Shown here in pieces: positions 39,510-49,126 of a stretch of 64,000 bases of DNA; positions within the stretch are counted from its first letter, which is position 1; the number at the start of each line of letters is the position of its first letter. Source of the stretch: Desulfuromonas acetoxidans DSM 684. Its GTDB lineage: Bacteria; Desulfobacterota; Desulfuromonadia; Desulfuromonadales; Desulfuromonadaceae. The stretch spans positions 51,267-115,266 of the forward strand of contig NZ_AAEW02000013.1 of assembly GCF_000167355.1 (NCBI RefSeq), written 5' to 3'. The notes beneath the pieces are model-generated. The model ran no database searches, was not told the DNA's origin, and was given only the letters and a program-made list of their open reading frames with translations. A program made the position numbers and the translations under genes.

Positions 39510-40231
39510 TGACCATTTTTGCCTTGGGAGACGAGCTGGTTTTCCCAGCCCCGCGTCTGGCGGAAGATACCGGACTCCTAGCGGTGGGTGGCGACCTGCA
39601 GCCGGCCCGTCTGCTCCTGGCTTACAGTTGTGGCATCTTTCCCTGGAACCACCCCGAAGATCCCCTGCTATGGTGGTCACCGGACCCCCGCTGCATCCTC
39701 GAACCGCGCGACCTGCACATCGCCCGACGGCTGGCTAAAAAGCAGCGCCAGGGGCACTTTACCCTCACCTTCGATCGCGATTTTGAAACCTGCATCCACC
39801 ACTGCGCGACAGCGGATGAGCGCGGCGAATCAACCTGGATCAGCCCGGAGATCATGTCAGCCTATATCGAACTTCATCGTCTCGGCTATGCCCATTCCGT
39901 GGAATGCTGGCTTGAGGGCGAGATGGTCGGAGGGCTTTACGGTCTCGCCATCGGTCGTTGTTTTTGCGGTGAATCCATGTTCCATCGCGTAACGGACGCA
40001 TCAAAGCTGGCTTTTATCGCTCTGGTTCAAGCCCTGTGCCCGCTGGGCTATCGGATGATCGACTGCCAATTGCCCACCGAACACCTGCATTCGCTGGGGG
40101 CTAAAGATATCAGTCGTGATGATTTTCTCTCCAGATTGGATCAGTGCGAACTGTGGGAGAACGGTCTGGTGGTGCCGGGACGCTTTCCGTTCACGCCACC
40201 GGATCACGTCCGTACAGACATCAAAAGGTAG
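39509..40231 (+). CDS. aat: Leucyl/phenylalanyl-tRNA-protein transferase
   Basis: Adds Leu or Phe to proteins with N-terminal Arg or Lys, creating primary N-degrons for ClpS-ClpAP. 240 residues. PCYGG-type regions read GIFPWNHPEDPLLWWSPDPR, ESTWI and GLYGLAIGRCFCGESMFHR. It is translationally coupled to clpA, making a complete adaptor-unfoldase-tagging operon. Confidence 0.96.
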   Translation: MTIFALGDELVFPAPRLAEDTGLLAVGGDLQPARLLLAYSCGIFPWNHPEDPLLWWSPDPRCILEPRDLHIARRLAKKQRQGHFTLTFDRDFETCIHHCATADERGESTWISPEIMSAYIELHRLGYAHSVECWLEGEMVGGLYGLAIGRCFCGESMFHRVTDASKLAFIALVQALCPLGYRMIDCQLPTEHLHSLGAKDISRDDFLSRLDQCELWENGLVVPGRFPFTPPDHVRTDIKR

Positions 40232-40243
40232 GATAACGCAAGA

Positions 40244-41014
40244 CTAGCGCCATTTTTTCCAAGGATCTTCAAAATGTTGATTGTGGAAGCGCTGCTCGCG
40301 CAACCAAGTGTCAACCTCAGCATTTGTCATCCGCCCCTGCTCGACAAAATACTGGCCATAACGTTTCTGCAGTTGGCGCTGATAGCGCAGCAAGACCTGA
40401 ACCTGAAACTGGGTCAGGTAACCAAGCTCCACCGCCCGGGTTCCAAACCGCCCGCGCCGACCATGATAGCTGTTGATCCTTTTAACATCTTCAGCACTCA
40501 ACCAGCCCCAACGCTCAGCAAGATCACCGAGGACGGGCCGCTGACGACGTTGCCAGACCAGTGCTTCAATCATCTCGGAATAACTGATAATGCCGCGATA
40601 ATACAGATAGAGTCCCAACTCAAGATGGCGACGAGGCAATTCATAACTGCTTGAGGTACTATCGGATTCTGTTGCAGGCTGCTGCCAGGATGAAGAACGT
40701 GAGGAGTGACTCCGGGAATTAAAACCGGCCTGCTGATCAGCCGGGCACCACAGGCGTTTGATGGGGTCGGCCGTGAAGGACTGCAGCAGTTGATACGCTT
40801 CACTGACGTCGCGAAATAGCTCAGTCTGCTGCTCATACTCATGCGGTTCAGCATCCACCAGGCGGTCCGGGTGGGTCTCTTTGGCACGCTGCCGGTAAGC
40901 TGTTTTCACTCCACTGGGCTGAATATAAAACAGAAAGTCACGATTCAACTGCAGATCGGATCCAAATAAGACCCGGCAGGCTTCGAGCAGCTCTGTTTCG
41001 GCAAACAATGACAT
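40244..41014 (-). CDS. J-domain protein with an uncharacterised C-terminal region
   Basis: 256 residues. A divergent J-domain (about 1-85) contains the HPD motif (48-50, KETHPDRL), so it should stimulate a DnaK-type chaperone. A Ser/Gln-rich linker (about 95-120) follows, then a region rich in Tyr, Arg and Gln (about 125-256: HLELGLYLYYRGIISYSEMI, AVELGYLTQFQVQVLLRYQ) with repeated short helix-turn patterns I cannot assign to a family. ATG at 41014 with GGGA upstream. It follows the DUF815 ATPase by 96 bases. Confidence 0.75.
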   Translation of the reverse strand: MSLFAETELLEACRVLFGSDLQLNRDFLFYIQPSGVKTAYRQRAKETHPDRLVDAEPHEYEQQTELFRDVSEAYQLLQSFTADPIKRLWCPADQQAGFNSRSHSSRSSSWQQPATESDSTSSSYELPRRHLELGLYLYYRGIISYSEMIEALVWQRRQRPVLGDLAERWGWLSAEDVKRINSYHGRRGRFGTRAVELGYLTQFQVQVLLRYQRQLQKRYGQYFVEQGRMTNAEVDTWLREQRFHNQHFEDPWKKWR

Positions 41015-41110
41015 AGACAATCCCAGCGAAAAAACCACGCAATCCAAACAACATCCGAGCGATTTTCGTCATTATACTGGAACCACCGCAGAAGCAAAGT
41101 TTAAAATCGG

Positions 41111-41959
41111 TTATTCCGCAAGAGCCTCCCTGTCCTGCCCCTCAATCTCAGCCCGTTCCGCGCAATAATGGACAACAAACTGCTCGGCACTCAAAGCACT
41201 GAAACCGCGCCCCTGATCCGCCCAGCGTAACGCCGTCTGCTGCGCCTCTGCCTCCAGCGGAGCACAGCCGTAACCTTGAGCCAATTGTTGAACGATCTGC
41301 AAAAACCCTCGTTCATCCTGCTTCGGCACATCAAGCCATAGACCAAAGTAGCGTTCCAGATCTCCCCCCTGAAGAGAGGCACCAGCTTCATCGGTCATGG
41401 TCGCATACAACCGCACATTGGCCGGACAGCCAACCAAGCCTCGATTGAGCAGAGCCAACAGAGATTGATATCCGGCAGGATTGGCCGCCGGATCAATATC
41501 TTCACACAGAACAATAAATTGCAGCGGTACATCCTGCAACCAGCGCACCAGAGCTTCAACATCCTGCAGATAAGCGGTGCGAAGTTCCACAACACGCAAT
41601 CCCTCGGCGACAAATTGCGGCAGCAAGCCTCTCACCAGAGCGGTCTTCCCAACACCCCGCTCACCACGAATCAACACATGATGGGCCGGAAGCGCCTGAA
41701 CAAAATGGGCCGTGTTCTTGACAATTGACGCCCGCTGAGGTTCCACACCAACTAAAGCCTCCAGCGGCACAAGGTCCACATCCAGCAAAGGGCGTAAACC
41801 ATCGCCCTGCCAGTAAAAGGCCGCGGCTCTGGTAAATAGTTCGGTATCTATATTCTCCTCGGCAAAGCCGCTGGTCAAACGGGCTTCACCAAGATCAAGA
41901 AGCCGGTCGATCCGTTCGAGAAGATAATCCCAGTCAATTTCCAACTCACCAAAGGCCAT
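41111..41959 (-). CDS. DUF815-family AAA ATPase
   Basis: 282 residues. Walker A GERGVGKT (99-106) and Walker B LCEDID (151-156) lie in a single AAA-like domain; the family hallmark EALVGVEPQRASIVKNTAHFVQALPAHHVLIRG precedes it. DUF815 proteins are widespread but I know no established function. The ATG at 41959 follows GGGAGG. The J-domain gene is next on the same strand, suggesting a joint role in protein handling; that is inference. Confidence 0.83.
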   Translation of the reverse strand: MAFGELEIDWDYLLERIDRLLDLGEARLTSGFAEENIDTELFTRAAAFYWQGDGLRPLLDVDLVPLEALVGVEPQRASIVKNTAHFVQALPAHHVLIRGERGVGKTALVRGLLPQFVAEGLRVVELRTAYLQDVEALVRWLQDVPLQFIVLCEDIDPAANPAGYQSLLALLNRGLVGCPANVRLYATMTDEAGASLQGGDLERYFGLWLDVPKQDERGFLQIVQQLAQGYGCAPLEAEAQQTALRWADQGRGFSALSAEQFVVHYCAERAEIEGQDREALAE

Positions 41960-42119
41960 AACCGTCCTCCCAACCATAGATGTCCGTCTTAAAACTGTGC
42001 CATCAGTCTACCCGATTCCCATCGCTCTTGCACCTGTCAGACGTGTACGCCACGCGAAAATATGCTATGGTTCACGATTCAATCCACGATTAAAAAGATG
42101 TCTGCACAGGAGAGTGATA

Positions 42120-43229
42120 ATGAAAAACACCGAGGAACAATTTTACGCCATTGTCGCTCCCGGCTTTGAATCGGTTTGCGCGGACGAGCTGAAAAGCCGG
42201 TTACAGGTGCCGGTCTCCATCGAACACGGCGGCGTTACTTTTCACGGCAAGCTGCGTGAACTGTATCTGGCCAACCTCTGGTCACGCTGTGCCAGTCGGA
42301 TTGTCGTGCGACTGGGGGATTTCAACTGTCGCGATTTTCCAACCTTATACCGCAAGGCGGTCCGTCTGCCATGGGGCCGGTTTCTCAAACCGGGCACCGC
42401 CATCGACGTACGAACCACCTGCCGACAATCGCGCCTCAACCACAGTGGCCGCATCGGTCAAACCATCAGTGAGGCGATCGGCAAAGCCCTTGGAACACCG
42501 GTGTCGCAACAGGACACACCATTTCGTCAGCAGATCCTGGTCCGTCTCGACAACGATCACTGTCAGATCTCCATCGACAGCAGCGCAGAACGACTCCATC
42601 GCCGCGGTTATCGTCAACAAATGACACCGGCTCCGTTGCGCGAAACACTGGCTGCCGGCTGCCTGCTTCAATGTCACTGGAACGGCGACAGCGATTTTCT
42701 CGACGCACTGTGCGGTTCGGGGACACTGGCCATTGAAGCCGCCATGATTGCCGGCGAACTGGCTCCGGGCCGGCAGCGCGTGTTTGCCTTTCAACACTGG
42801 CCCGGTTATCGGGGAAACCTGTGGCAGTCCCTGCTGCACGAGGCAAAGCACCAGCAACGCACTCCATCTATCACCATTACCGCCAGCGATCAGGATGAGC
42901 AGGCCATTCACGCCGCCCGAACCAATGCCAAAGCTGCTGGTGTCGACCAATGGATCCATTTTGAACAATGTCCTTATCAACAGCAACACAGCTCCGGCCC
43001 TCAAGGTTTATGGTTGAGCAACCCCCCTTACGGGGAACGCCTGCAGCAATCACAAACCACACCACAACTGCTTCAAGCCCTCCACGCCCACTTCGATGCC
43101 AATTTTTCCGGATGGCATGGGGCGATGATTCTGCCTCACCCCCTGCGAGGAGTGCCGGCACCGCAACTGCAATTTCGCAATGGCGGCCTGCCGGTAGCAC
43201 TCTATCCGTTACACCAACCCGCACCATAA
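42120..43229 (+). CDS. THUMP-domain class I SAM-dependent RNA methyltransferase (RlmL N2-guanine type)
   Basis: 369 residues. N-terminal ferredoxin-like/THUMP region (about 1-155; FYAIVAPGFESVCADELKSRL), then a Rossmann methyltransferase with DALCGSGTLAIEAAMIAG and the catalytic NPPYGERL motif that targets the exocyclic amine of guanine. Likely substrate is 23S rRNA, as for RlmL, but a tRNA target is possible. ATG at 42120 has AGGAGAG upstream; the frame is open 41 codons further without a ribosome site. Confidence 0.87.
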   Translation: MKNTEEQFYAIVAPGFESVCADELKSRLQVPVSIEHGGVTFHGKLRELYLANLWSRCASRIVVRLGDFNCRDFPTLYRKAVRLPWGRFLKPGTAIDVRTTCRQSRLNHSGRIGQTISEAIGKALGTPVSQQDTPFRQQILVRLDNDHCQISIDSSAERLHRRGYRQQMTPAPLRETLAAGCLLQCHWNGDSDFLDALCGSGTLAIEAAMIAGELAPGRQRVFAFQHWPGYRGNLWQSLLHEAKHQQRTPSITITASDQDEQAIHAARTNAKAAGVDQWIHFEQCPYQQQHSSGPQGLWLSNPPYGERLQQSQTTPQLLQALHAHFDANFSGWHGAMILPHPLRGVPAPQLQFRNGGLPVALYPLHQPAP

Positions 43230-43230
43230 A

Positions 43231-43267
43231 AAAAACGCCCCTGTCGACTGTGACAGGGGCGTTTTTT
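43231..43267. terminator. Bidirectional terminator between the methyltransferase gene and lptD
   Basis: Stem ACGCCCCTGTC / GACAGGGGCGT, loop GACTGT, with A-run on the left and T7 on the right. It serves two converging genes. Confidence 0.92.
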
Positions 43268-43286
43268 TACAACTGGGCAATCAGGA

Positions 43287-45398
43287 TCACTCGGTACCGA
43301 GGCTGGCACCAATCTGTCCGACGGAGCCGATGCCACTCAAAGCAAAGCTGAACATGATTTCATGGTCTTCGATGCGGTCCCGATAACTGACGAACACGCT
43401 CCAGCATTGGGAACGATATTCCACGGCGACCATATTTTCCAAACGATGGTTTTCCACCAGATCGTGACGGTACTCGTAGGTCACAAACAGCGGATCAAGC
43501 CAGTCAACCGCCAGAGTCGTGGCCAAGTATTCTGAATCATCTTCTTTGTAACGGTAAGAGGCGGTATAGCGGTGATCATCGCTGTAACGGGCACCAAATT
43601 CGGCCGTAAATTTACTCAATTCATTGCGATGGGGATCGTAATAGCTATCAACATCAAACGTCCAAAGGGTGCTCGGGCGCACAATCAGCTCACCCCGGAT
43701 ATCGGAAAAACGATCTTCGTCTTCCTTCTCTTCACGATCACGGCGACTCAGCCAGATATCATAGGTTTGAGACAGACGGAAATAAACCAGTTCAAGGTAG
43801 GTCGGTGACCCGTTTTCCGAATCAAACCGCCCCACCAGGCGATTGACTAACGCATATTCCACTTCGTTGGCGTTGTCGATGCGGTCGGCACTGTCAAAAT
43901 AGGGCAGGTCGTCCTGTTTTTTGTTCGGCGTATAATAATAGGTGACTTCCGGTTCAACACTGTGCTTAAGCTTGGTCAGCCCTGTGGTTGCGCCCAACGT
44001 AAAAATGCGTGAAACGCGGGTGGAAACACGTGTGGAAAAATCCATATTTTCCGCATGTTCAAAGCCAGGCCCCTCGCTGGAGGTCCAGTAGAGTCGCTCG
44101 CGATAACCGATTTCCGGTTCAATTTCGGCAACCATTCCCGGCTGGAAAATTGCGGAGAGAGCCGGGCGAATATCCATCCGCTCTCCCTTGAGACCTTCAC
44201 GCCGCCAGAAATAGGTTGAGGTTGCATCAAGCTTGGCATAAAACGGCGTCTGACCGATACGGGTGCGGTTGTAATCGAGCTGAATCTCCGGCAGTCGCTG
44301 GAGAGTATGATCATTGTCCGCGTTCTCTTCGAGATCTTTGGTATAAAGCAGCTCAGCGGTCATGTTCCAGTTGCCCCACTGACGACTCAGTGCGACGGTG
44401 GATTCCACCTCATCCTTATCATACTCTTCGGCTACGGTGCCAAAATCCTCAAAGTACTCACGATCACTGACATATTCAACATCGGCACTGAACCGGAATT
44501 GCCCCGGCAATGTACCGAGATGTTCCCATCGGTAAGCAAAGCGGTCATCCAGATCGGCATAGCCTGAATCGCCATAGCCGGAAATATAATAGAGATCGGC
44601 TTCACCTTCATTGTCATCGCCAAAGATATAACGATAGTTCAAACCGGTGCCGATGCCCATATCGGAGAAATAATCAACATACAGAGTGGCGTCCATATTA
44701 CGGGCCAACACCTGATAATAGGCCAGAGACAACTGCATGCCCCGTTCTCTGGAATAACCAAAACCGGGCATCAAAAAGCCGGACTCACGCTCCACTTTAA
44801 CCGGATAAGCCAGATAGGGGGTGTACAGCACCGGAATATCATGGAGATAAAACGTCACATGTTTGGCTTTGGCATAACCACCAACGGTGACATTCACCTC
44901 TTTGGCGGCAAATTTCCACGCCGGCACATCACCATCACACGTGGTGAAAGAACCGTTACGGATGCGATATTTCTGGTCACCGAGTTTACTGATCTCCTCC
45001 CCGGCAAGGTGGAAATTGTAGGAGGAGATAAAACCGCGTGCCTGCTGAGCCGTACCGACGCTGGTACGGATGTTAACGTCCATCTGCTGGCCTTGCAATT
45101 GGCCATCGACATCACGCAGATCAACATTTCCTTCAGCTTCAGCATCACCGGTTTTGGTGTTGTAGCGGACCTTATCGGCAAACAGTTGCGTTGTACCCTG
45201 CTGGAGATCAACTTTGCCCACAGCCGTATAAGTGGACGTGGCCTTGTCATAGTCGAGAGAATCGGCCTGTAGGGAAACCGGTTCATCACTTTCGCCCGGC
45301 GTTGCCGCCATGGTCGTGCCTCCCACAACAGAGAATAACAGCACAACCAGCCACGCAGAACATCGCATCCAAACTTTACCCGTCACAGTTTGCCTCAT
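43287..45398 (-). CDS. lptD: LPS-assembly outer-membrane protein LptD
   Basis: 703 residues. A signal peptide (hydrophobic WLVVLLFSVVGGTTMA) is followed by an OstA-like periplasmic domain (about 40-150) and a large beta-barrel rich in aromatic, alternating segments ending in a polar C-terminus. It inserts LPS into the outer membrane with LptE, showing that the cell has an LPS outer membrane. The start is uncertain: ATG at 45398 (GGAAG upstream) overlaps folC by 23 bases; ATG at 45368 lies just past the folC stop. Both leave a usable signal peptide. Confidence 0.9.
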   Translation of the reverse strand: MRQTVTGKVWMRCSAWLVVLLFSVVGGTTMAATPGESDEPVSLQADSLDYDKATSTYTAVGKVDLQQGTTQLFADKVRYNTKTGDAEAEGNVDLRDVDGQLQGQQMDVNIRTSVGTAQQARGFISSYNFHLAGEEISKLGDQKYRIRNGSFTTCDGDVPAWKFAAKEVNVTVGGYAKAKHVTFYLHDIPVLYTPYLAYPVKVERESGFLMPGFGYSRERGMQLSLAYYQVLARNMDATLYVDYFSDMGIGTGLNYRYIFGDDNEGEADLYYISGYGDSGYADLDDRFAYRWEHLGTLPGQFRFSADVEYVSDREYFEDFGTVAEEYDKDEVESTVALSRQWGNWNMTAELLYTKDLEENADNDHTLQRLPEIQLDYNRTRIGQTPFYAKLDATSTYFWRREGLKGERMDIRPALSAIFQPGMVAEIEPEIGYRERLYWTSSEGPGFEHAENMDFSTRVSTRVSRIFTLGATTGLTKLKHSVEPEVTYYYTPNKKQDDLPYFDSADRIDNANEVEYALVNRLVGRFDSENGSPTYLELVYFRLSQTYDIWLSRRDREEKEDEDRFSDIRGELIVRPSTLWTFDVDSYYDPHRNELSKFTAEFGARYSDDHRYTASYRYKEDDSEYLATTLAVDWLDPLFVTYEYRHDLVENHRLENMVAVEYRSQCWSVFVSYRDRIEDHEIMFSFALSGIGSVGQIGASLGTE

Positions 45399-46668
45399 CC
45401 ATTTCTTCCAAGTTACATGTTGATATCAACCAGTCTCGACAGGCAGCAACCAAAAACAGAGAACCTGCCACGACAACGAGGTCGTGATCCCCACACTGCT
45501 GTAACGCCGCCTCCAGCGCAACTGTCGGGGAGTCCCAGGCAGAGGCCTCGCAACCATGTTGCTGAAGATGGACCACCACATTTTCTCTCGGATACGCCTG
45601 TTCTGTCGGTGGCTCAACGCAATAAGCCTGTACGACAAACGGCAATAAAGAGGACACAACAGCCTCCATATCCTTGTCCGCCTTAAACCCCGCCACCCAG
45701 TGAATCCGCTGCACATTGCAACCACGCAAGTAATCAGCTAACGCGTGGGCTCCAGAAGCATTGTGCGCGCCATCGAGAAGAATGCGCTCCCCAACCCACT
45801 CCAGACGTCCGGGCCAGCGGGTATCCGCTACGGCCTCTCGCACAACCTGCTGTGTAACCTGCCAGCCCTGCTCAGCCAAGTGCGTCACGACCATCAACGC
45901 TACCGCAAGGTTATCGTACTGATGGCGCCCCGGTAATGACGGTTGCAGTTCTGACCAGCAGAGAGCGCCAGTCGTCACCCGGCAACCGCTTGTAGTTTTT
46001 TCCACCGAAAAATCACGCCCGAAGCACAAACAGGGCGCAGCCATCTCCTTTGCTCGGGCAGAGAGAACAGCCATTGCAGCCTTATCTTGAGGACCAATTA
46101 CCACAGGAACCCCCGGTTTAATGATCCCACCCTTTTCCGCTGCGATCTCGGCCAAGCTGCCACCAAGATAATCGCCATGGTCATCGCTGACCGGAGTGAT
46201 CACCGAAACAAGGGGCGCAACCACATTGGTGGCATCAAGACGTCCACCCATGCCCACCTCAAGAATCACCAGATCAACATTTTGCCGGGCAAAATAAAGA
46301 AGTGCCAACGCCGTCGTAAATTCAAAAAACGTCGCTGGCACCTCAGAATTTTTTTGGCGAAGCTCATCAACCAGTGCGACCAGATCATGATCATCGATCG
46401 GCTGGCCGTTTACCCGAATGCGTTCATTGAAACGATGCAGATGAGGCGATGTGTAGACGCCAACCTGATAACCCGCCTGCCGGTAAATCCGACCGAGAAA
46501 CGCACAGACCGACCCTTTGCCGTTGGTTCCGGCAACATGAACAATCCCGTAGTTGCGTTGGGGTTGCCCGACGGAATCAACCAGGGTCTGGATATTCTCC
46601 AGCCCCAGTTTTATCCCGAACATCTGGAGCCCGTAGAGGAACTCCAAGGCCGCGTCGGGCGTGTTCAT
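45376..46668 (-). CDS. folC: Folylpolyglutamate synthase / dihydrofolate synthase
   Basis: 430 residues. Adds glutamate to dihydropteroate and folates. It has the ATP loop VAGTNGKGSVCAFL, YTSPHLHRFNERIRV and EVGMGGRLDATN. The ATG overlaps the accD stop by one base. The accD-folC pair is common in proteobacteria. Confidence 0.96.
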   Translation of the reverse strand: MNTPDAALEFLYGLQMFGIKLGLENIQTLVDSVGQPQRNYGIVHVAGTNGKGSVCAFLGRIYRQAGYQVGVYTSPHLHRFNERIRVNGQPIDDHDLVALVDELRQKNSEVPATFFEFTTALALLYFARQNVDLVILEVGMGGRLDATNVVAPLVSVITPVSDDHGDYLGGSLAEIAAEKGGIIKPGVPVVIGPQDKAAMAVLSARAKEMAAPCLCFGRDFSVEKTTSGCRVTTGALCWSELQPSLPGRHQYDNLAVALMVVTHLAEQGWQVTQQVVREAVADTRWPGRLEWVGERILLDGAHNASGAHALADYLRGCNVQRIHWVAGFKADKDMEAVVSSLLPFVVQAYCVEPPTEQAYPRENVVVHLQQHGCEASAWDSPTVALEAALQQCGDHDLVVVAGSLFLVAACRDWLISTCNLEEMDEANCDG

Positions 46669-47516
46669 CAGCTTTTGGTGAAGATACGCAGCACTTGAGA
46701 CAAGCGCTGTTTCATCTCCTGACGGCGGACGATCATATCGATCATGCCGTGCTCAAGCAGATACTCGGAGCGCTGGAACCCTTCAGGCAGTTTCTGGCGG
46801 ATGGTCTGTTCGATAACACGAGGTCCGGCAAAGCCGATCAGGGCACGCGGTTCCGTCATATTGATATCACCGAGCATGGCGAAGCTGGCGGTCACACCAC
46901 CGGTGGTCGGATCAGTCAACACCGAGATAAACGGTATTCCTGCCGCCTTGAGTTTGGCCAGCGCCGCACTGGTTTTGGCCATCTGCATCAGCGACAGAAT
47001 ACTCTCCTGCATGCGGGCACCACCACTGCAGGAAAACACAATCACCGGCGTGTTTGTTTCCAGGCCCTTTTCAATGGCGCGGGTGATTTTCTCCCCGACC
47101 ACAGAGCCCATGCTGCCACCCATGAAGCTGAAATCAAACACCGACACGACAACGGGCAAGCCGTCAATGGTCCCTTCACCGCAGACCACGGCATCACCGC
47201 CACCGGCTTTGGTCACCGACGCTTTGATACGATCTTTGTATTTTTTGGAATCTTTAAAGTCGAGAAAGTCGACCGATTCCAGTGCCGCATCCATTTCCAC
47301 AAACGAGTTTTTGTCCAGAACCAGATCAATACGGGCACGGGCACTGATGCGGAAGTGATAATCACATTTGGGGCAAACATTCAGATTACGCTCAATTTCC
47401 TTGGCGTAGATGATTTCAGAGCAATTTTTACATTTAGTCCACAAGCCCTCTGGCATCTGGACGGTCTTTTTTTCAACAGGCGCGATAGGCGCTTTTTTTC
47501 GGCTGAACCAGGACAT
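46668..47516 (-). CDS. accD: Acetyl-CoA carboxylase carboxyltransferase subunit beta
   Basis: 282 residues; transfers carboxyl from biotin to acetyl-CoA to make malonyl-CoA. A Cys4 zinc ribbon near the N-terminus (Cys29, Cys32, Cys48, Cys51) is complete. The crotonase-fold core has CSGGARMQE and [12 protein letters not shown]. It is eight bases downstream of trpA. Confidence 0.96.
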   Translation of the reverse strand: MSWFSRKKAPIAPVEKKTVQMPEGLWTKCKNCSEIIYAKEIERNLNVCPKCDYHFRISARARIDLVLDKNSFVEMDAALESVDFLDFKDSKKYKDRIKASVTKAGGGDAVVCGEGTIDGLPVVVSVFDFSFMGGSMGSVVGEKITRAIEKGLETNTPVIVFSCSGGARMQESILSLMQMAKTSAALAKLKAAGIPFISVLTDPTTGGVTASFAMLGDINMTEPRALIGFAGPRVIEQTIRQKLPEGFQRSEYLLEHGMIDMIVRRQEMKQRLSQVLRIFTKS

Positions 47517-47524
47517 GAGTTACC

Positions 47525-48337
47525 TCATTGTAAATCGGTTGCACGGCTCACACCCTGTTTGAGCTCCGCCACAAAACGGCGAACCTCCTCCTGCAAACGG
47601 GGCGACTCTGCGTGCTGTTGAATAACTTTGACCAAAGCGCTTCCCACCACGACGGCATCCGAGAAACGCGCGATTGCAGCAGCATCCTGTTCGGTGGTAA
47701 TGCCGAAGCCAACGGCAACCGGAACAGGGCTGAGCTCTCGAAGCTGCACCACTTGTGATTCAATGGCAGAGCCATCCACCTTACTGGTTCCTGTCACTCC
47801 GGTCATCGACACATAGTACACAAAGCCCTGAGCTTGTTTAAGAAGCTGGGCGGCACGATCCGGCGGTGTTGTCGGAGCTAAGAGGGTGATCAGGTGAATC
47901 CCCTTGGGCTTCAAGTGGATGTGCAATTCCTCCCGTTCCTCTGACGGCAAATCGACCAACAACAGCCCATCAACGCCAGCTTGAGCAGCTCGGGCGGCAA
48001 ACCGCTCGAGCCCATAACAGAATACGGGATTATAATAGCCCATCAACACGATCGGCACCTGGCTGAATGAGCGAACCCGTTCAACCAGATCGAGAACTGA
48101 ATCGAGAGTGGCCCCCGCAGCCAGTGCCCGCTCGGAAGCGGCCTGGATAGTCGGGCCATCGGCCATCGGATCGGAAAAAGGCACGCCCAGCTCAATGAGA
48201 TCGGCTCCGGCGTCAACCAAGGTGGCGATGATCTTTTCCGTGGTGTCCATATTCGGATCACCGGCGGTAATAAATGGTATCAACGCTTTGTGGTTGTTTT
48301 GTTTCAGTTGTGCAAAAGTTTCTTCAATTCGACCCAC
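47525..48337 (-). CDS. trpA: Tryptophan synthase alpha subunit
   Basis: 270-residue TIM-barrel that splits indole-3-glycerol phosphate. Catalytic Glu in LIELGVPFSDPMADGP and Asp in LLLVDLPSEE are present. It is separated from its partner trpB by a helicase and a DNA glycosylase gene (about 2.1 kb) and from the glycosylase by 111 bases that carry a long inverted repeat, so it may have its own control. Confidence 0.96.
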   Translation of the reverse strand: MGRIEETFAQLKQNNHKALIPFITAGDPNMDTTEKIIATLVDAGADLIELGVPFSDPMADGPTIQAASERALAAGATLDSVLDLVERVRSFSQVPIVLMGYYNPVFCYGLERFAARAAQAGVDGLLLVDLPSEEREELHIHLKPKGIHLITLLAPTTPPDRAAQLLKQAQGFVYYVSMTGVTGTSKVDGSAIESQVVQLRELSPVPVAVGFGITTEQDAAAIARFSDAVVVGSALVKVIQQHAESPRLQEEVRRFVAELKQGVSRATDLQ

Positions 48338-48378
48338 GACACTCTCTCTTCTTCAGCTCAATTTTGCTAGTGTAGTTC

Positions 48379-48416
48379 AACGCTGTTAACGCTTTCAACC
48401 GTTTTCTAACAGCGTT
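48379..48416. promoter_or_regulatory. Ten-base inverted repeat upstream of trpA
   Basis: AACGCTGTTA and TAACAGCGTT are exact inverse copies separated by 18 bases in the 111-base gap between the glycosylase stop and the trpA ATG. No T tract follows on the minus strand, so it is more likely an operator or RNA stem than a simple terminator. Confidence 0.42.
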
Positions 48417-48448
48417 TGCATTTTCGATAGCCTGGCCACATGGAACAG

Positions 48449-49126
48449 CTAGGCTTCAGCCAACTGACGCGCTCGGTTTAACACCTCTAAAAAAAGCGCT
48501 TCAGTCATTCGCCCGGTCTGCACGTTATAACGACTGGTGTGGTAACAGGCCAGCAGATATTGACCATTTGTCAGTTCAAAGCAGGCATTATGGGCAAAAG
48601 GAAAATCCGCCAGCCGCTTAATCATGCCCTGCTGTTTTAACAGATGTAACACACTGATAAAGGCATCGCGTCCCAAAGCCAGAATCACCCGAACCGATGT
48701 TAATTGCTTCCATTCACGCAGCAGATAATCGCGACACTGGTGAAATTCTTCAGCCAGCGGTTTGTTGCCCGGTGGAACACATTTGACGGCATTACTGATA
48801 TACAAATCGTTGAGCCGCAGCCCATCATCACAGGATTCCGATTCTGCCTGATTGCTCAGCCCGGCCTGATACAGCAGGGGATACATAAAATCACCGGCAC
48901 CGTCACCAGTGAACGGTCGTGCCGTACGATTGGCACCATGAGCACCAGGAGCTAACCCAACCAACCAGATGCGCGCATTGATATCGCCAAAGCCGGGCAC
49001 GGGCCGATTCCAATAGTCATCACGCGACCGTCCCCCTTTGGGTGGAAGCGTCGCCAGATAATCCATCAAACGAGGACAGCGCTGGCAATCGATCAATTCC
49101 GGCAACAACGGATCATGTAGCGCCAT
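48449..49126 (-). CDS. Uracil-DNA glycosylase, family 5 (UdgB type)
   Basis: 225 residues. It removes uracil (and likely hypoxanthine) from DNA. Motif 1 reads GLAPGAHGANRTARPFTGDGAG, the UdgB signature in which Ala replaces the usual catalytic polar residue; motif 2 is CYHTSRYN. CQRCPRL near the N-terminus, with later cysteines, suggests an iron-sulfur cluster as in families 4 and 5. Its ATG overlaps the helicase stop by one base, so the two are translated together. Confidence 0.88.
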   Translation of the reverse strand: MALHDPLLPELIDCQRCPRLMDYLATLPPKGGRSRDDYWNRPVPGFGDINARIWLVGLAPGAHGANRTARPFTGDGAGDFMYPLLYQAGLSNQAESESCDDGLRLNDLYISNAVKCVPPGNKPLAEEFHQCRDYLLREWKQLTSVRVILALGRDAFISVLHLLKQQGMIKRLADFPFAHNACFELTNGQYLLACYHTSRYNVQTGRMTEALFLEVLNRARQLAEA

